Origin: Saccoglossus kowalevskii
Lineage: Eukaryota; Hemichordata; Enteropneusta; Harrimaniidae
Assembly (NCBI RefSeq): GCF_000003605.2
Contig: NW_003118932.1
Location: forward strand, 312,570 to 327,623
Direction of reading: 5' to 3'
Length of the DNA stretch: 15,054 nt
The notes under the pieces were generated by a model. It did no database searches, was not told the origin of the DNA, and saw only the letters and a list, made by a program, of their open reading frames with translations. This document shows, in pieces, positions 1-8,615 of the stretch. Made by a program: the position numbers and the translations under genes. Within the stretch, counting starts at the first letter, position 1. The number at the start of each line of letters is the position of its first letter.

Positions 1-797
1 GTACATAGTTAGGCATTCAGGGAGGTGCCTGAATGAGTACATAGTTAAGTATGGTATGCAGGGTTGTATATTGTTAAGATTTGTAGGGGATTGAAATTCA
101 AATTAAACATACCCCTTCCATTCAAAAAGTGTCTGCTGTCCATTTTTAGATATATATACTCGTCTACACAAATAAGGAAATTACTGTAAAATACTTTATT
201 TTAGCTGGAATAAATTTTCACTGAAAAGACTTTTTGAATGTTTTGTATGAAATTTATGTTCACTGATTTTTGACTGAATGTGAAATATAGGAACAAAAAT
301 ATATTCGCTGGATTTTATTTTCACTGAATCATTATCTTACAGTATATCATTCTCAGTTCGTCATGTATAAATTACATTAGCAGGGGTTAAAAAAAAATGT
401 TTACATCACTTGCACTCAGTATTTAATTTTTGATCATTCAACTCTTGCAGTATACTGTACGAGCTAAAATGTATTTATCGGTGACAGGTGGCAATATTTT
501 TAAACTCTATTCAAAAAATATTTTGGACTAATGAATTTTAGTTCTGCAAGTGTGAGATTGCGGAGTACTAAAATTCTGATTTTATTAATATAAGTGAATC
601 AATGATATCGTTTGGATTTCTCTACCTGAATACTTTACTTATATATATTCTATTTTTTACTCTATTATGAAAACTTTCAGCAGTGTGTACCGGTAGGGAG
701 TGCTCCTATGATTTAACACATTTCCTACTAAGGAAAATAGGAAAAAGCAGGAGATTTTTATTATAATATGCAAGCTTTTGTGCATTCTGTTTTGTAG
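1..797 (+). other. Intron of the peptidase gene (5' part outside window)
   Basis: AT-rich DNA ending in a good acceptor at 796-797. I looked for the PrlC segment that should precede [11 protein letters not shown] and found none, so the previous exon lies outside the window. The only structured element I can name is the MITE-like copy at 182-344. Confidence 0.7.
182..344. mobile_element. MITE-like element, TACTGTAAA family, diverged copy
   Basis: It begins TACTGTAAAATACTTTATTT and ends ATTATCTTACAGTA, forming short terminal inverted repeats next to TA. The interior has the same TTTTCACTGAA and ATTCGCTGGATTTTA phrases as the copies at 2792 and 3421. It is about 40 bases shorter than those, so it is a deleted or diverged family member. 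No coding capacity. Confidence 0.6.
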
Positions 798-916
798 GAA
801 AAAGTGAACTTTTAAAGACAAAACCAGTGGCCTATCTGGTGTGTAACCAGAGACCACCTATAGAGGGCGTACCATCTTTGATGACATTTAGAGAAGTAGA
901 AACTCTGTTTCATGAG
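798..916 (+). CDS. Peptidase exon with first half of the zinc motif
   Basis: The acceptor TTTTGTAG precedes 798 and the donor GTGAGA follows 916. The first two bases finish a split codon (phase 1), then 39 codons run through [16 protein letters not shown] and [13 protein letters not shown]. It ends exactly after His-Glu of HEFGH, so the zinc-binding HExxH motif is cut by a phase-0 intron of 1589 bases. This matches the PrlC segment that enters the active-site helix. No earlier exon is recognisable in 1-797. Confidence 0.9.
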
Positions 917-3900
917 GTGAGAGCTTTCATTAGACTCTTGTTGTGCAATGTCTGAACTATGAACTAATGTTGTCAGGCTGCCTGTGTGTCTGTCTGTCTA
1001 TGCACATATCTTGTTACATGGATAGCTTGCAAAATCTGATTGGGTTTTGGCACCAACACATGCATACTAATTAGCTCAATTTGCATATTTGTTCACACAA
1101 TTCAGATGCAAGATGATTGCAAAGTTCTTAAGAAGTATGTTCCCATTTTTATGCTAACTTTCTGCAACGTAGGGACAGCTGATGCAAATATCTACAATAC
1201 CCTTGCATTAATTGACTGCAGTCTGATGTTACACTTTTCAACTTTGCTGTGTAAGTGTGGTGAAACCTGTGGATAAACACGAGTAGCAAATTTACTTCAC
1301 TTGCTGGTCAAATTTACAAATAAGAACGCATAATTTAATTGTTCACTTTGTTTAAGAATGTCTTGCTATGAAATAAACAAGATTTCGACAAGAATACTAT
1401 TATTAGTAACATGCCCAGTGTTTGAAAATAATCTGACACGGTTTTTCATCCTCCTGCAAAGTATCTGCTACTTGACTTCCAGGTTACTGCATTGTATCAT
1501 AAAGGCATGCTTTACATACACATATAGATAATACTGTTAAGGATACATTATTTATATAATATTACAAATGTACATGGACTTGTTTTGCAATCTGATTAAA
1601 GATGGACGTTTATTAGCTGTTTTAGTGTTCAAAATATGCTGATCAAAATCAAACATTTCTGCTCTTCCTAATCCGAATTCATATTGATAGATTCATTCAA
1701 TCTTGATATATACATAGAACTTAAAATGAATGCACATTATTATATAAAATGAATTTGATTAAAAAGTGGCTGACACCAACGTGAAGCATTTCTACAATTT
1801 TGAAACTGGATCACAGACATGCTTGGCTGGTATATCCATGGTTGATTTGCTAGTCGTAATAACTTCCACATGTCTGGATGTGAATTACACTTATCATGTT
1901 CACACATACACAATTCTGTATTCTGTTAACCACTTAAGTTTTGCGATTTAATGACTAAAAGTCACTGACACTCAATGTCATGGGACAGCAGACAAATTTT
2001 CACCTTTACACAATTTCAAGATTTTTACTGACTTCTGAAATTCACTTTGTCTTTTTAAAGCAGTTTAAAGTTATAATTTTACAATGAAAATTCATTTAAC
2101 CTGTATTTGTTATAAGGTTATTAAGAGGATACCTCAAAGTATGCATGAAGACAGTGCAGCAGAGGTCGATGTGACGGCGTACTGTCTGAGTGCATACTTT
2201 GAGGTATACTCGTAATAACCTTATTATTATACATATTTTCCTGCCAAGGATACATCATGGGAATGCCGAAATTCAAAAAGTTTAGAACAGAATCAGGGAA
2301 CTTCTTTGTGTGGAGTCCGGTCAAACCCTGGTGGCAGCCATGTTTCTTAATCATTCCATATTTGGAAATCGCATTTCCTTATATGGTAGGATGAAAATAC
2401 CTCGCAAAATACCACAAAACTACGGCATGCTGTAACTTATAGCGTTACAGTGACAGATGTATAATAATATGTTTTATTATGATATCATTTTTATTTTTTT
2501 GTCAGTTTGGTCATGGTTTACAGCATATGTTGACTACTATTTCATATGCTGATGCTGCTGGTATTAACAATATAGAATGGGATGCAGTAGAGTTGCCATC
2601 ACAACTCATGGAAAACTGGGTTTATGATAAAAATACCATGGCAACCATAAGTGGCCACTATCAAACTGGTGAAACGTTACCTAAACATCTCTTTGATCAG
2701 TTAATTAAAGGTAGGGAAATAGCTTGGTATTAAATTACACTATTTTTTATGGAATAGTTCATTCGAATGAGTGAAGGATTTTTTTTTTTATTACTGTAAA
2801 ATGACTAATTTTCGCTGGGTTTATGTTTCGCAGATTTACCATTTCAGGCATATTCAGAGGGTTTTGAATTCACAGTTTTATCATTTAGATAATGCTAATG
2901 CTAAATTTTAAATACTGGGTTTTAATTTAGTGAATTTTCCAGTCAGCAAAAAATGCAAAATTAAAACCCAGTGAATAATTAACTCCTTTACAGTAGTAAT
3001 GATGTTTTGATGCTAAAATTAAGTTTAGTAAATGTATTATTCTGCTCAATGTCATTGTCACCTTCAACTCATACTAAATTCTACCTGCAGTTACTTATGA
3101 TATTCTGGGTTATCTTTGTCTGTATGTAATTATGTAAGTAAGAGATGTATACCAGCCACCACTAACGGTTTACGTTTTGTGATTTACAATTTACGATTTT
3201 AAATTATATTGCAATCCTATATAGTAAATAATTTTTCAATTACACAATTTTGGTTCACAAATCACCAATTAGTGGCATCCCTGTATACCAGTCTATTAGG
3301 TATGAGACATGTCAAAGTCTTACACACATACTGCAACAATTACATGTCAAACCCTTCACGATTTGGTACAAATTCTAATGGTGTTGTGAAACATATACTG
3401 AACCATGTATTAATTTTATGTACTGTAAAGGGGGTAATTATTCACTGGGTTTTAATTTAGCTTATTTCGCTGACTGGAAAAACGCCCTAAATTAAAACAC
3501 AGTGAATATGTAAAATTTAGCATAGAACACATTATCTAAATGACGAAACCGTAAATTTAAAACCCACTGAATATGCTCGAAATGGTAAATCAGTGAAATT
3601 TAAACCCAGTGAAAATTAGTCATTTTACAGTAACTAAAGTATTAATGATACAGTACATTTGTTTATAATTTCAGCTCGTAAATACAATGCTGGTCTAAGC
3701 ATGTTGAGGCAGCTCTACTTCAGTGCTTTGGATATGGAACTACATACAAGGTATGTGACTATATATATATTCCATTTGCCTGCTGTGTATTAATGTGGGT
3801 GTCTGGCTATTCTTTTATTTTTCACATTTCTCAGTTTACGGGTGTGTAACAAACAACTGAATAAATGGGCCATTTTGGGAATATTTTCAAATGTTTTTTT

Positions 3901-6900
3901 CATTGCTTTTCATTTGCCCCGAAAAATATCCAAAATTCTTTATGAACAAACATCAACAAAAAGAAGTGTTAATTGACCATATTTGGAAAATAGTGGGTAG
4001 TTTCAATGTTTTCATGTGAGATACTAATGCTCCCACATGTGTTGCCTTAGAGGTTGTTGCACAATATTCTCCTTAACATCACATCATATTCACAAGTGAC
4101 TTTGTTGATGAGTAATGAACCATCAAGTCAAAGTGGCATGTCATCGTAAGGTTGTCATGTAATAACCTCAGTTTCACTAATGTAGATGTGCTAGGAGATA
4201 ATCAAGATAATTTCGCTTCAGATTTTGACATTTCCTTTGCAGCTAAATTTAACCGAAGGCATAAATAGTTACCTGTAAGAATATTCAGTAAAATTATTTT
4301 TTGTATTTGCATAGTTGTCAAATATGTACTGTAAAACAATACATGAATGCTCTATGTATAATAATTATTGATATGGAGCAACTATTTGAGTGTTATATAT
4401 TTTATAAAGTTATAATGTAACCCATATCAAATCTAACAACTGTGATGATTTAATCATTCACCTTAACTTTTAAGTGGCATAATTCTGCTTGCTTTTATGT
4501 ATTTAAAATAAATTTGTTTTTGATAATTTTGGAACAGACGAACATAATTTCCTATTGAATACAAGTCTTGATCCAAATTCTAGTGCTCACAGGATTGATC
4601 TTTACATCGTTAGATTTCTGTTCATCATTTCAGCACTGACCCATGGATGGATGTCATGAAGAGAGTATCAGAAGAATATACTATAATGAAACCACTGCCA
4701 GTAAGTCACTAAAATACAGTACATGTGGCACATTCCTATAACCAACACAACCCTCTCCTCTTTATTTCACCTGTAAAGTCACACCCATATCTTTACAAGC
4801 AACTGATTGCACACACAAAATAAATCTTATAATGTAAATTTATTGTATATTGTCTTTAAGAAATATACACATTGCTGTACATGTAATATAATTACTGACT
4901 TAGGTTAGAAAGGTGGGGAGTTTTTTAATAATGTGTTGCCAGATTCTGGAAGCAGATGATGATGATTTACCTGCCTGATTTTCCTGACACATGGTTGGGA
5001 GAATGTATTTGAGTAATTGTAGGTGGCAAAGTTTCAACTCCAGTGTGCATCATTACAATATAAACAATATTTTACATTTTAGGAAGACCGGTTTCCTTGT
5101 TCTTTTCAACATATATTTGCTGGTGGTTATTCAGCTGGTTATTATTCATATAAATGGGCTGAGGTGAGAATTCTATATACCCAGACACCCTTGAAAGATT
5201 CCATAGTCACATTTGTTCGTCGATGAGTTTGATTGCCATGACATACTCTCTCCACTTGTGATACTGTAAAACATGTTGAAAAGCATGACGTAATAGCGAA
5301 ATGTTGATTTAGCGAATTTCTCTTGTCTTAGTTGATTTCTTGTTTTCACCTGCCAAAACAAATGCGCAGTTATCACCTCCATAAAAACAAAGAAAAACTG
5401 TTAAGTGTAATAAGGAAGCGCTCCAGATTATTACATTTTCTGTCTTGTTTACAAAGTGTTTGTGTGTGTGGAGAAAAAGACGTTGATTAGACGCCATTTT
5501 GAATTTATAAGTCATTAGCAACATTTCAAATTTGCGAATTAGTTCACCCGTTAAATTTGCTAAAAAGACATGTTTACAGTAGTTTAGCTATAGTACTGGC
5601 TATAAATAAAAGCTATGTTCATTGGCATGTAGCCAGGAAATAAGCAAACTATTTGATTTGCTGGGAAATGTTTGTTGTTAATTACAGTTTGAGGTGATCA
5701 AAACAATCTAGTCTGTGGTTATGTTATTATTTTTATTACAGGTAATGTCAGCTGACGCCTTTGAGGCATTCCAAGAAGTTGGTTTGACCAACAGGGACAA
5801 AGTTGCCATCGTTGGAAAAAGGTAATTTTCCTATTAGTTTATTTCAGACACTTCTGACCTTCTGATTTACATCTTTTTTGATTTTCTTCTCTTCATTCTT
5901 TTTTTTTATTTTCATCTCTTGATTCTCTGATTCTTTCTTCTGAAATTATTTCTCCTGATTTTCTTCCCTTCTTATTTTCTTCCTGTCTTTTCCATTTCTT
6001 TGTTTCTATTCTGGTTCTCTTCTGACTTTTATCTGCTCTGATTCACTTTTCTTCTTCTTCTTCTTCTGATGTACTTTTATGATTCTATTCTGATTTTCAT
6101 CGCTTATGATTATCATCTCTTCCGATTGGCTTCTCTTGATTCTCATTTATGAATATCATCTTCTCTGATTCTCTTTTCTTCTGATTTTATTCTCTTCTGA
6201 TTTTATTCTCTTCTGATTATATTCTCTTCTGATTCTCTTCACTTTTTTTCTGATTCTCATCACTTCTGATTCTTACCTCTTCTGATTCTCTTTTCTTCTG
6301 ATTTTATTTCCTTCTGATTCTATCTCTTCTGATTCTCTCTCCTTGTGATTCTCCTTTCTTCTGATTTTATTCTCTTCTGATTCTCTTCTCTTCTGATTCT
6401 TGGCTATTTTCATTGTCTCTTCTGATTCTCTTCTGTTCTGATTATCTTCTCTTCTGATTCTCTTCTCTTCTGATTCTCTTCTCTTCTGATTCTCTTTTCT
6501 TCTGATTCTCTTTTCTTCTGATTCTCTTTTCTTCTGATTCTCTTCTCTTCTGATTCTCGTCTGTTTGATTCTCTTCTGATTCTCTTCTCTTTTGATTCTT
6601 TTCTGATTCTCTTCTGATTCTTACCTCTTCTGATTCTTGTCTCTTCTGATTCTCTTCTGATTTTACTCCCTTCTGATTCTTGTCTGTTTTTATTCTTGTC
6701 TCTTCTGCTTCTCTTTTCTTCTGACTTTATTCTCTTCAGATTCTCCTCCCTTCAGATTCTCTTCTCTTCTGATTCTCTTCTTTTCGAATTCTAATTCTCT
6801 TCCTATCAGATTCTCTTCTCTTCTGATTCTCTTTTCTAATTCTCTTCACTTCTGATTCTCTTCTCTTCTGATTCTCATCTCTTCTGATTCTTGTTTCTTT

Positions 6901-7902
6901 TGATTCTTGTCTGTTTTTATTCTTGTCACTTTCTTCAGATTCTCTTCTCTTCTCTTCACCTCTGTTCTTATGATTCTTACTTCTGATTCTCATCTTTTCA
7001 GATTCTCATCTTTTCAGATTCTCTTCTCTCCTGGTCCCTTCTCTTCTCTCCCGATTCTCTTCTTTTCTGATTCGTATCTCTTCTGATTCTTATCTCTTCT
7101 AATTCTTGTCACTTCTGATTCCCTTCTGATTCTCCTTTTTTCTGATTTTATTCTCTTCTGATTCTCGTTTCTTCTGATTTTATTCTCTTCTGATTCTCTT
7201 CTCTCGTGATTCTCTTTTCTTCTGATTCTCTTCTGATTCTCATCTCTTCTGATTCTCTTCTCTTCTGATTCTCATCTCTTCTGATTCTCATCTCTTCTGA
7301 TTCTCATCTCTTCTGATGCTCTTCTCTTCTGATTCTCATCCTTTCTGATTCTCATCCTTTCTGATTCTCATCTCTTCTGATTCTCATCTCTTCCGATTCT
7401 CTTCTCTTCCAATTCTCTTCTCTTCTGATTCTCATCTCTTCTGATTCTCATCTCTTCTGATTCTCTTCTCTTCTGATTCTCTTCTCTTCTGATTCTCTTC
7501 TCTTCTGATTCTCTTCTCTTCTGATTCTCTTCTCTTCTGATTCTCGATTCTCATCCTTTCTGATTCTCATCTCTTCTGATTTTCATCTTTTCTGATTCTC
7601 TTCTCTTCTGAGCCTCTTCTCTTCTGAGCCTCTTGACTTTTCATTCTTGTCTCTGTGATTGATTTTCATCTCTTCATACTTTTTTCTGACTCTTCATTTG
7701 CAACCAATAATTGCAACCAATTGTGTTCAGTAATATCCTGGAAATAGGTTTGATTGAAATAAGTTTCTGTTTCCATTTTTGTAGATTCAAAGACACAGTA
7801 TTGGCAATGGGTGGTGGGATGCATCCTAAAAAAGTTTTTCAAAATTTCCGTGGACGAGACCCTTCACCAGATGCTCTACTAAAATTGTATGGTCTTAGTT
7901 AG
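798..7902 (+). CDS. Oligopeptidase A-type (M3 family) metallopeptidase, 3' half, seven exons
   Basis: Spliced exons 798-916, 2506-2710, 3675-3750, 4634-4700, 5083-5163, 5742-5821 and 7785-7902 give about 247 C-terminal residues of a PrlC/OpdA-like zinc oligopeptidase. All introns start GT and end AG, and the phases match at each junction. Visible hallmarks in order are KPVAYLVCN, the zinc motif HEFGH (HE in the first exon, FGH in the second), [14 protein letters not shown] with the Glu expected to be the third zinc ligand, [27 protein letters not shown] (the Tyr-rich loop that contacts substrate in M3 enzymes), and [16 protein letters not shown] at the C-terminus. Family members cleave short peptides in the cytosol or organelles; E. 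coli PrlC is about 680 residues, so roughly 430 residues lie upstream of the window. No catalytic residue is missing and there is no frameshift, so the gene looks functional. Compartment cannot be judged without the N-terminus. Similarity to PrlC clearly exceeds that to thimet oligopeptidase or mitochondrial intermediate peptidase, judged from memory of the families. Confidence 0.93.
917..2505 (+). other. Intron of the peptidase gene splitting the HEFGH motif
   Basis: 1589 bases, AT-rich, with only short unrelated ORFs. It contains a small TCTG run at 988-999, the long hairpin at 2111-2226 and a small palindrome CTGTAAC/GTTACAG around 2429-2449. I see no other exon in it: the reading frame joins directly from 916 to 2506. 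Confidence 0.8.
2111..2226. repeat. Near-perfect inverted repeat (hairpin or small MITE), about 116 bases
   Basis: The left arm 2111-2155 and right arm 2181-2226 are reverse complements at about 40 of 45 positions. The core is ACCTCAAAGTATGCA against TGCATACTTTGAGGT, and the ends are AAGGTTATTA against TAATAACCTT. The loop is about 25 bases and more GC- and CpG-rich than the flanks. It is not in a coding exon. It may be a small foldback transposon; a hairpin-RNA precursor is an alternative. I see no convincing target-site duplication. Confidence 0.7.
2506..2710 (+). CDS. Peptidase exon with FGH and third zinc ligand
   Basis: The acceptor TTTTTTTGTCAG is a good polypyrimidine tract, and the donor is G|GTAGGG. 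The 68 full codons begin [19 protein letters not shown]. They include the second zinc His (2512-2514), WDAVELPSQ with the predicted third zinc ligand Glu (2590-2592), the block LMENWVYD, and [19 protein letters not shown]. The exon ends in phase 1. Reading on past 2710 soon reaches a stop in the intron, which supports the chosen donor. Confidence 0.93.
2792..2995 (+). mobile_element. MITE-like element, TACTGTAAA family, copy 1 of inverted pair
   Basis: 204 bases from TACTGTAAAATGACTAATTT to AACTCCTTTACAGTA. The ends form inverted repeats around CTGTAAA with TA on both sides, which suggests TA target duplication as in Tc1/mariner-related MITEs. The interior carries several CACTGGGTTTTAATTT-like phrases on both strands. 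No ORF. Strand is arbitrary; this copy is used as reference. Confidence 0.75.
3421..3632 (-). mobile_element. MITE-like element, TACTGTAAA family, copy 2, inverted
   Basis: 212 bases. Its reverse complement follows copy 1 from end to end: TTACTGTAAAATGACTAATT, GATTTACCATTTC, CATATTCAG, ATCATTTAGATAATG-like, and TTTTCCAGTCAGC. The two copies could therefore pair along about 200 bases in the pre-mRNA. It ends within 45 bases of the exon at 3675, just before the acceptor. Confidence 0.75.
3675..3750 (+). CDS. Peptidase exon, helical segment
   Basis: The acceptor is TTTCAG and the donor is AAG|GTATGT. Joined to the preceding exon, the reading is [20 protein letters not shown] followed by DMELHTR. 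It aligns with the PrlC stretch that runs through AALFILRQLEFGLFDFRLH. It starts in phase 1 and ends in phase 2. Confidence 0.9.
3751..4633 (+). other. Intron of the peptidase gene
   Basis: 883 bases, AT-rich, starting GTATGT and ending CATTTCAG. It holds a weak inverted-repeat element around 4050-4169, an isolated TACTGTAAAACA at 4326 that looks like one end of the MITE family without a partner, and nothing coding that I can recognise. Confidence 0.7.
4050..4169. repeat. Possible small MITE with GAGGTT ends
   Basis: The left end GAGGTTGTTGCACAA and right end TTGTCATGTAATAACCTC are imperfect inverted repeats 120 bases apart. The middle has a further small inverted pair TTGATG/CATCAA. The ends resemble those of the hairpin at 2111-2226 (GGTTATTA). 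The evidence is thin. Confidence 0.3.
4634..4700 (+). CDS. Peptidase exon, short
   Basis: The acceptor ATCATTTCAG and donor GTAAGT are both close to consensus. It completes the split Ser or Arg codon and reads [20 protein letters not shown] then LP, ending in phase 0. The Met-Lys-Arg-Val helix leads to the loop before the [10 protein letters not shown] block, as in PrlC-like proteins. Confidence 0.88.
4701..5082 (+). other. Intron of the peptidase gene
   Basis: 382 bases from GTAAGT to TTTACATTTTAG. AT-rich, with no repeat or ORF that I can name. Confidence 0.75.
5083..5163 (+). CDS. Peptidase exon with the [10 protein letters not shown] substrate loop
   Basis: Exactly 27 codons between acceptor TTTACATTTTAG and donor GTGAGA, in phase 0 at both ends. 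It reads [16 protein letters not shown] and [11 protein letters not shown]. The His and Tyr residues of this block line the active site in M3 peptidases and help bind substrate and stabilise the transition state. It is one of the strongest family signatures in the window. Confidence 0.94.
5164..5741 (+). other. Intron of the peptidase gene, largely a MITE-like element
   Basis: 578 bases from GTGAGA to TTTATTACAG; more than half is the inverted-repeat element at 5262-5581. The remainder is AT-rich without visible structure. Confidence 0.75.
5262..5581. mobile_element. MITE-like element, TACTGTAAA ends, longer variant
   Basis: 320 bases with ends TACTGTAAAACATGTT and AAAGACATGTTTACAGTA, inverted repeats of about 14 bases next to TA. 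The interior differs from the copies at 2792 and 3421. It has TTTAGCGAATTTC near the left and AAATTTGCGAATTAG near the right. The two overlapping - strand reading frames inside it show no known domain. It is a second subfamily using the same terminal sequence. Confidence 0.6.
5742..5821 (+). CDS. Peptidase exon, C-terminal helical part
   Basis: The acceptor is TTTATTACAG and the donor is AAG|GTAATT. It reads [20 protein letters not shown] and VAIVGK, phase 0 to phase 2. The ADAF motif followed by E-x-G and a short helix corresponds to the PrlC stretch around LAADAFSRFEEEGIFNRE. It is followed by the largest intron, filled by the minisatellite. Confidence 0.92.
5822..7784 (+). other. Largest intron of the peptidase gene, mostly minisatellite
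   Basis: 1963 bases from GTAATT to TTTTTGTAG; about 90 percent is pyrimidine-rich tandem repeat. Only about 100 bases of ordinary sequence separate the repeat from the final acceptor. Confidence 0.85.
5860..7680. repeat. Pyrimidine-rich minisatellite, 16-base unit
   Basis: About 1.8 kb of imperfect tandem copies of GATTCTCTTCTCTTCT, with common variants CTCATC for CTCTTC, GATTTTATTC, and a shortened 11-base unit GATTCTCTTCT that lacks one CTCTT. Copies are most regular around 7240-7540 and most decayed at the left end, where the run dissolves into general CT-rich DNA. Because 16 is not a multiple of 3, the Arg/Glu/Ser-rich frame on the - strand at 6736-6993 is a by-product, not a gene. The + (transcribed RNA) strand is nearly all pyrimidine except for the GA of each unit. 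Confidence 0.92.
7785..7902 (+). CDS. Terminal coding exon of the peptidase
   Basis: The acceptor TTTCCATTTTTGTAG lies clear of the pyrimidine minisatellite. It reads [20 protein letters not shown], then [19 protein letters not shown] and TAG. The block MGGG-x-P-x-x-x-F-x-x-FRGR-x-P-x-x-x-ALL-x-x-YG is the standard C-terminus of oligopeptidase A and dipeptidyl carboxypeptidase-like M3 enzymes, so the protein is complete at this end. Confidence 0.95.
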
Positions 7903-7937
7903 CACCACCACCATCAGTCTCCATCACTGTTGAACAG

Positions 7938-7943
7938 AATAAA
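7938..7943 (+). promoter_or_regulatory. Poly(A) signal AATAAA of the peptidase gene
   Basis: A canonical AATAAA hexamer lies 35 bases after the TAG stop, followed by T-rich sequence. Further AATAAA copies occur near 8147 and 8192 and could serve longer transcripts. Confidence 0.6.
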
Positions 7944-8384
7944 CTTACATATTTTATACTGCCTTGATTTGTCTCTAGATTTGTGAGTAATTGTTCAATT
8001 GAAAACTAAAATGTTATTAGGCTATATCACAGAATGCTTACAAACTTCATTAATCAAGAAATAATTGCCACCATCACATGTCGTATAAGCCCCTTATAAG
8101 CATTGACCAAAATATTGAGTGCCTGGTCCCAATAATTTGAAATAAATGTATATTTTCAACACAATAATTGAAGTGTATTAAATTATTTTTGAATAAAACA
8201 ATGTAAACATTGCTGTCGTATCAAATATGGCACAGTGTGATGACTGCAGTACTTTAAGGGAGTATGAAGTGATTATCATCAATCAAAACTTTATTTGTCT
8301 TCATTATTACATAATGTATTTTGTAAGTTCTTATTTAGTGCAGGTAATAGTAATAATCACCATACAACAGTATGTTTACATTCA

Positions 8385-8615
8385 CAAGAAGGATTTGTGA
8401 AATAGTATCTTGGAATGTAACGTTTTCTGCACATTTTGGACAAATAATATCTTCTATTTTATGGGTGTTACAGTGGACACAATCTCTGTTCTGTCATTTC
8501 TAATTTGTCTATCAGATTCAATACGCAATGTATGTGCGGAAATTCTGAGCTTGTCTTAAATGTTATCTATCAATTAATTTGGTATAAGTTTCCAGTTTTA
8601 GAACATATTTAAATT
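8385..8615 (-). pseudogene. Decayed LINE ORF2 C-terminal (zinc-knuckle) fragment
   Basis: Three short stretches on the - strand, in different frames, fit the C-terminal end of LINE reverse transcriptases in order: FKYVLKLETYTK (8613-8578), KLRISAHTLRIESDR followed by QIRNDRTE (about 8552-8484), and CVHCNTHKIEDIICPKC (8481-8431). LINE proteins of the Jockey/CR1-like groups typically show an LRISSHxLxIE phrase, then a C-x2-C, I-E-D-E-x-H-F and C-P pattern. Here two C-x2-C pairs are kept, but the usual E-x-H-F part appears deleted, and there is an in-frame stop and at least two frameshifts. It is an old dead copy in antisense to the peptidase gene and is separate from the LINE at 12644. The assignment rests on memory of the motif. 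Confidence 0.5.

Larger units (their letters stand above)
2711..3674 (+). other. Intron of the peptidase gene with a head-to-head MITE pair
   Basis: 964 bases. Two full-length copies of one MITE-like family (2792-2995 and 3421-3632) lie in opposite orientation about 425 bases apart. The spacer between them is plain AT-rich DNA with no recognisable exon. Confidence 0.8.

Noticed and set aside
1040-1276. 78-codon + strand frame in the peptidase intron
   Set aside because: There is no homology to the expected peptidase sequence, and the exons at 798-916 and 2506-2710 join in frame without it.
5173-5524. Two overlapping - strand frames of about 70 codons
   Set aside because: They lie mostly in the MITE-like element at 5262-5581 and have no domain features.
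6736-6993. 85-codon - strand frame rich in Arg, Glu, Ser and Lys
   Set aside because: It is a translation of the 16-base minisatellite. The unit is not a multiple of 3, and the same pattern appears in all frames without start or domain support.
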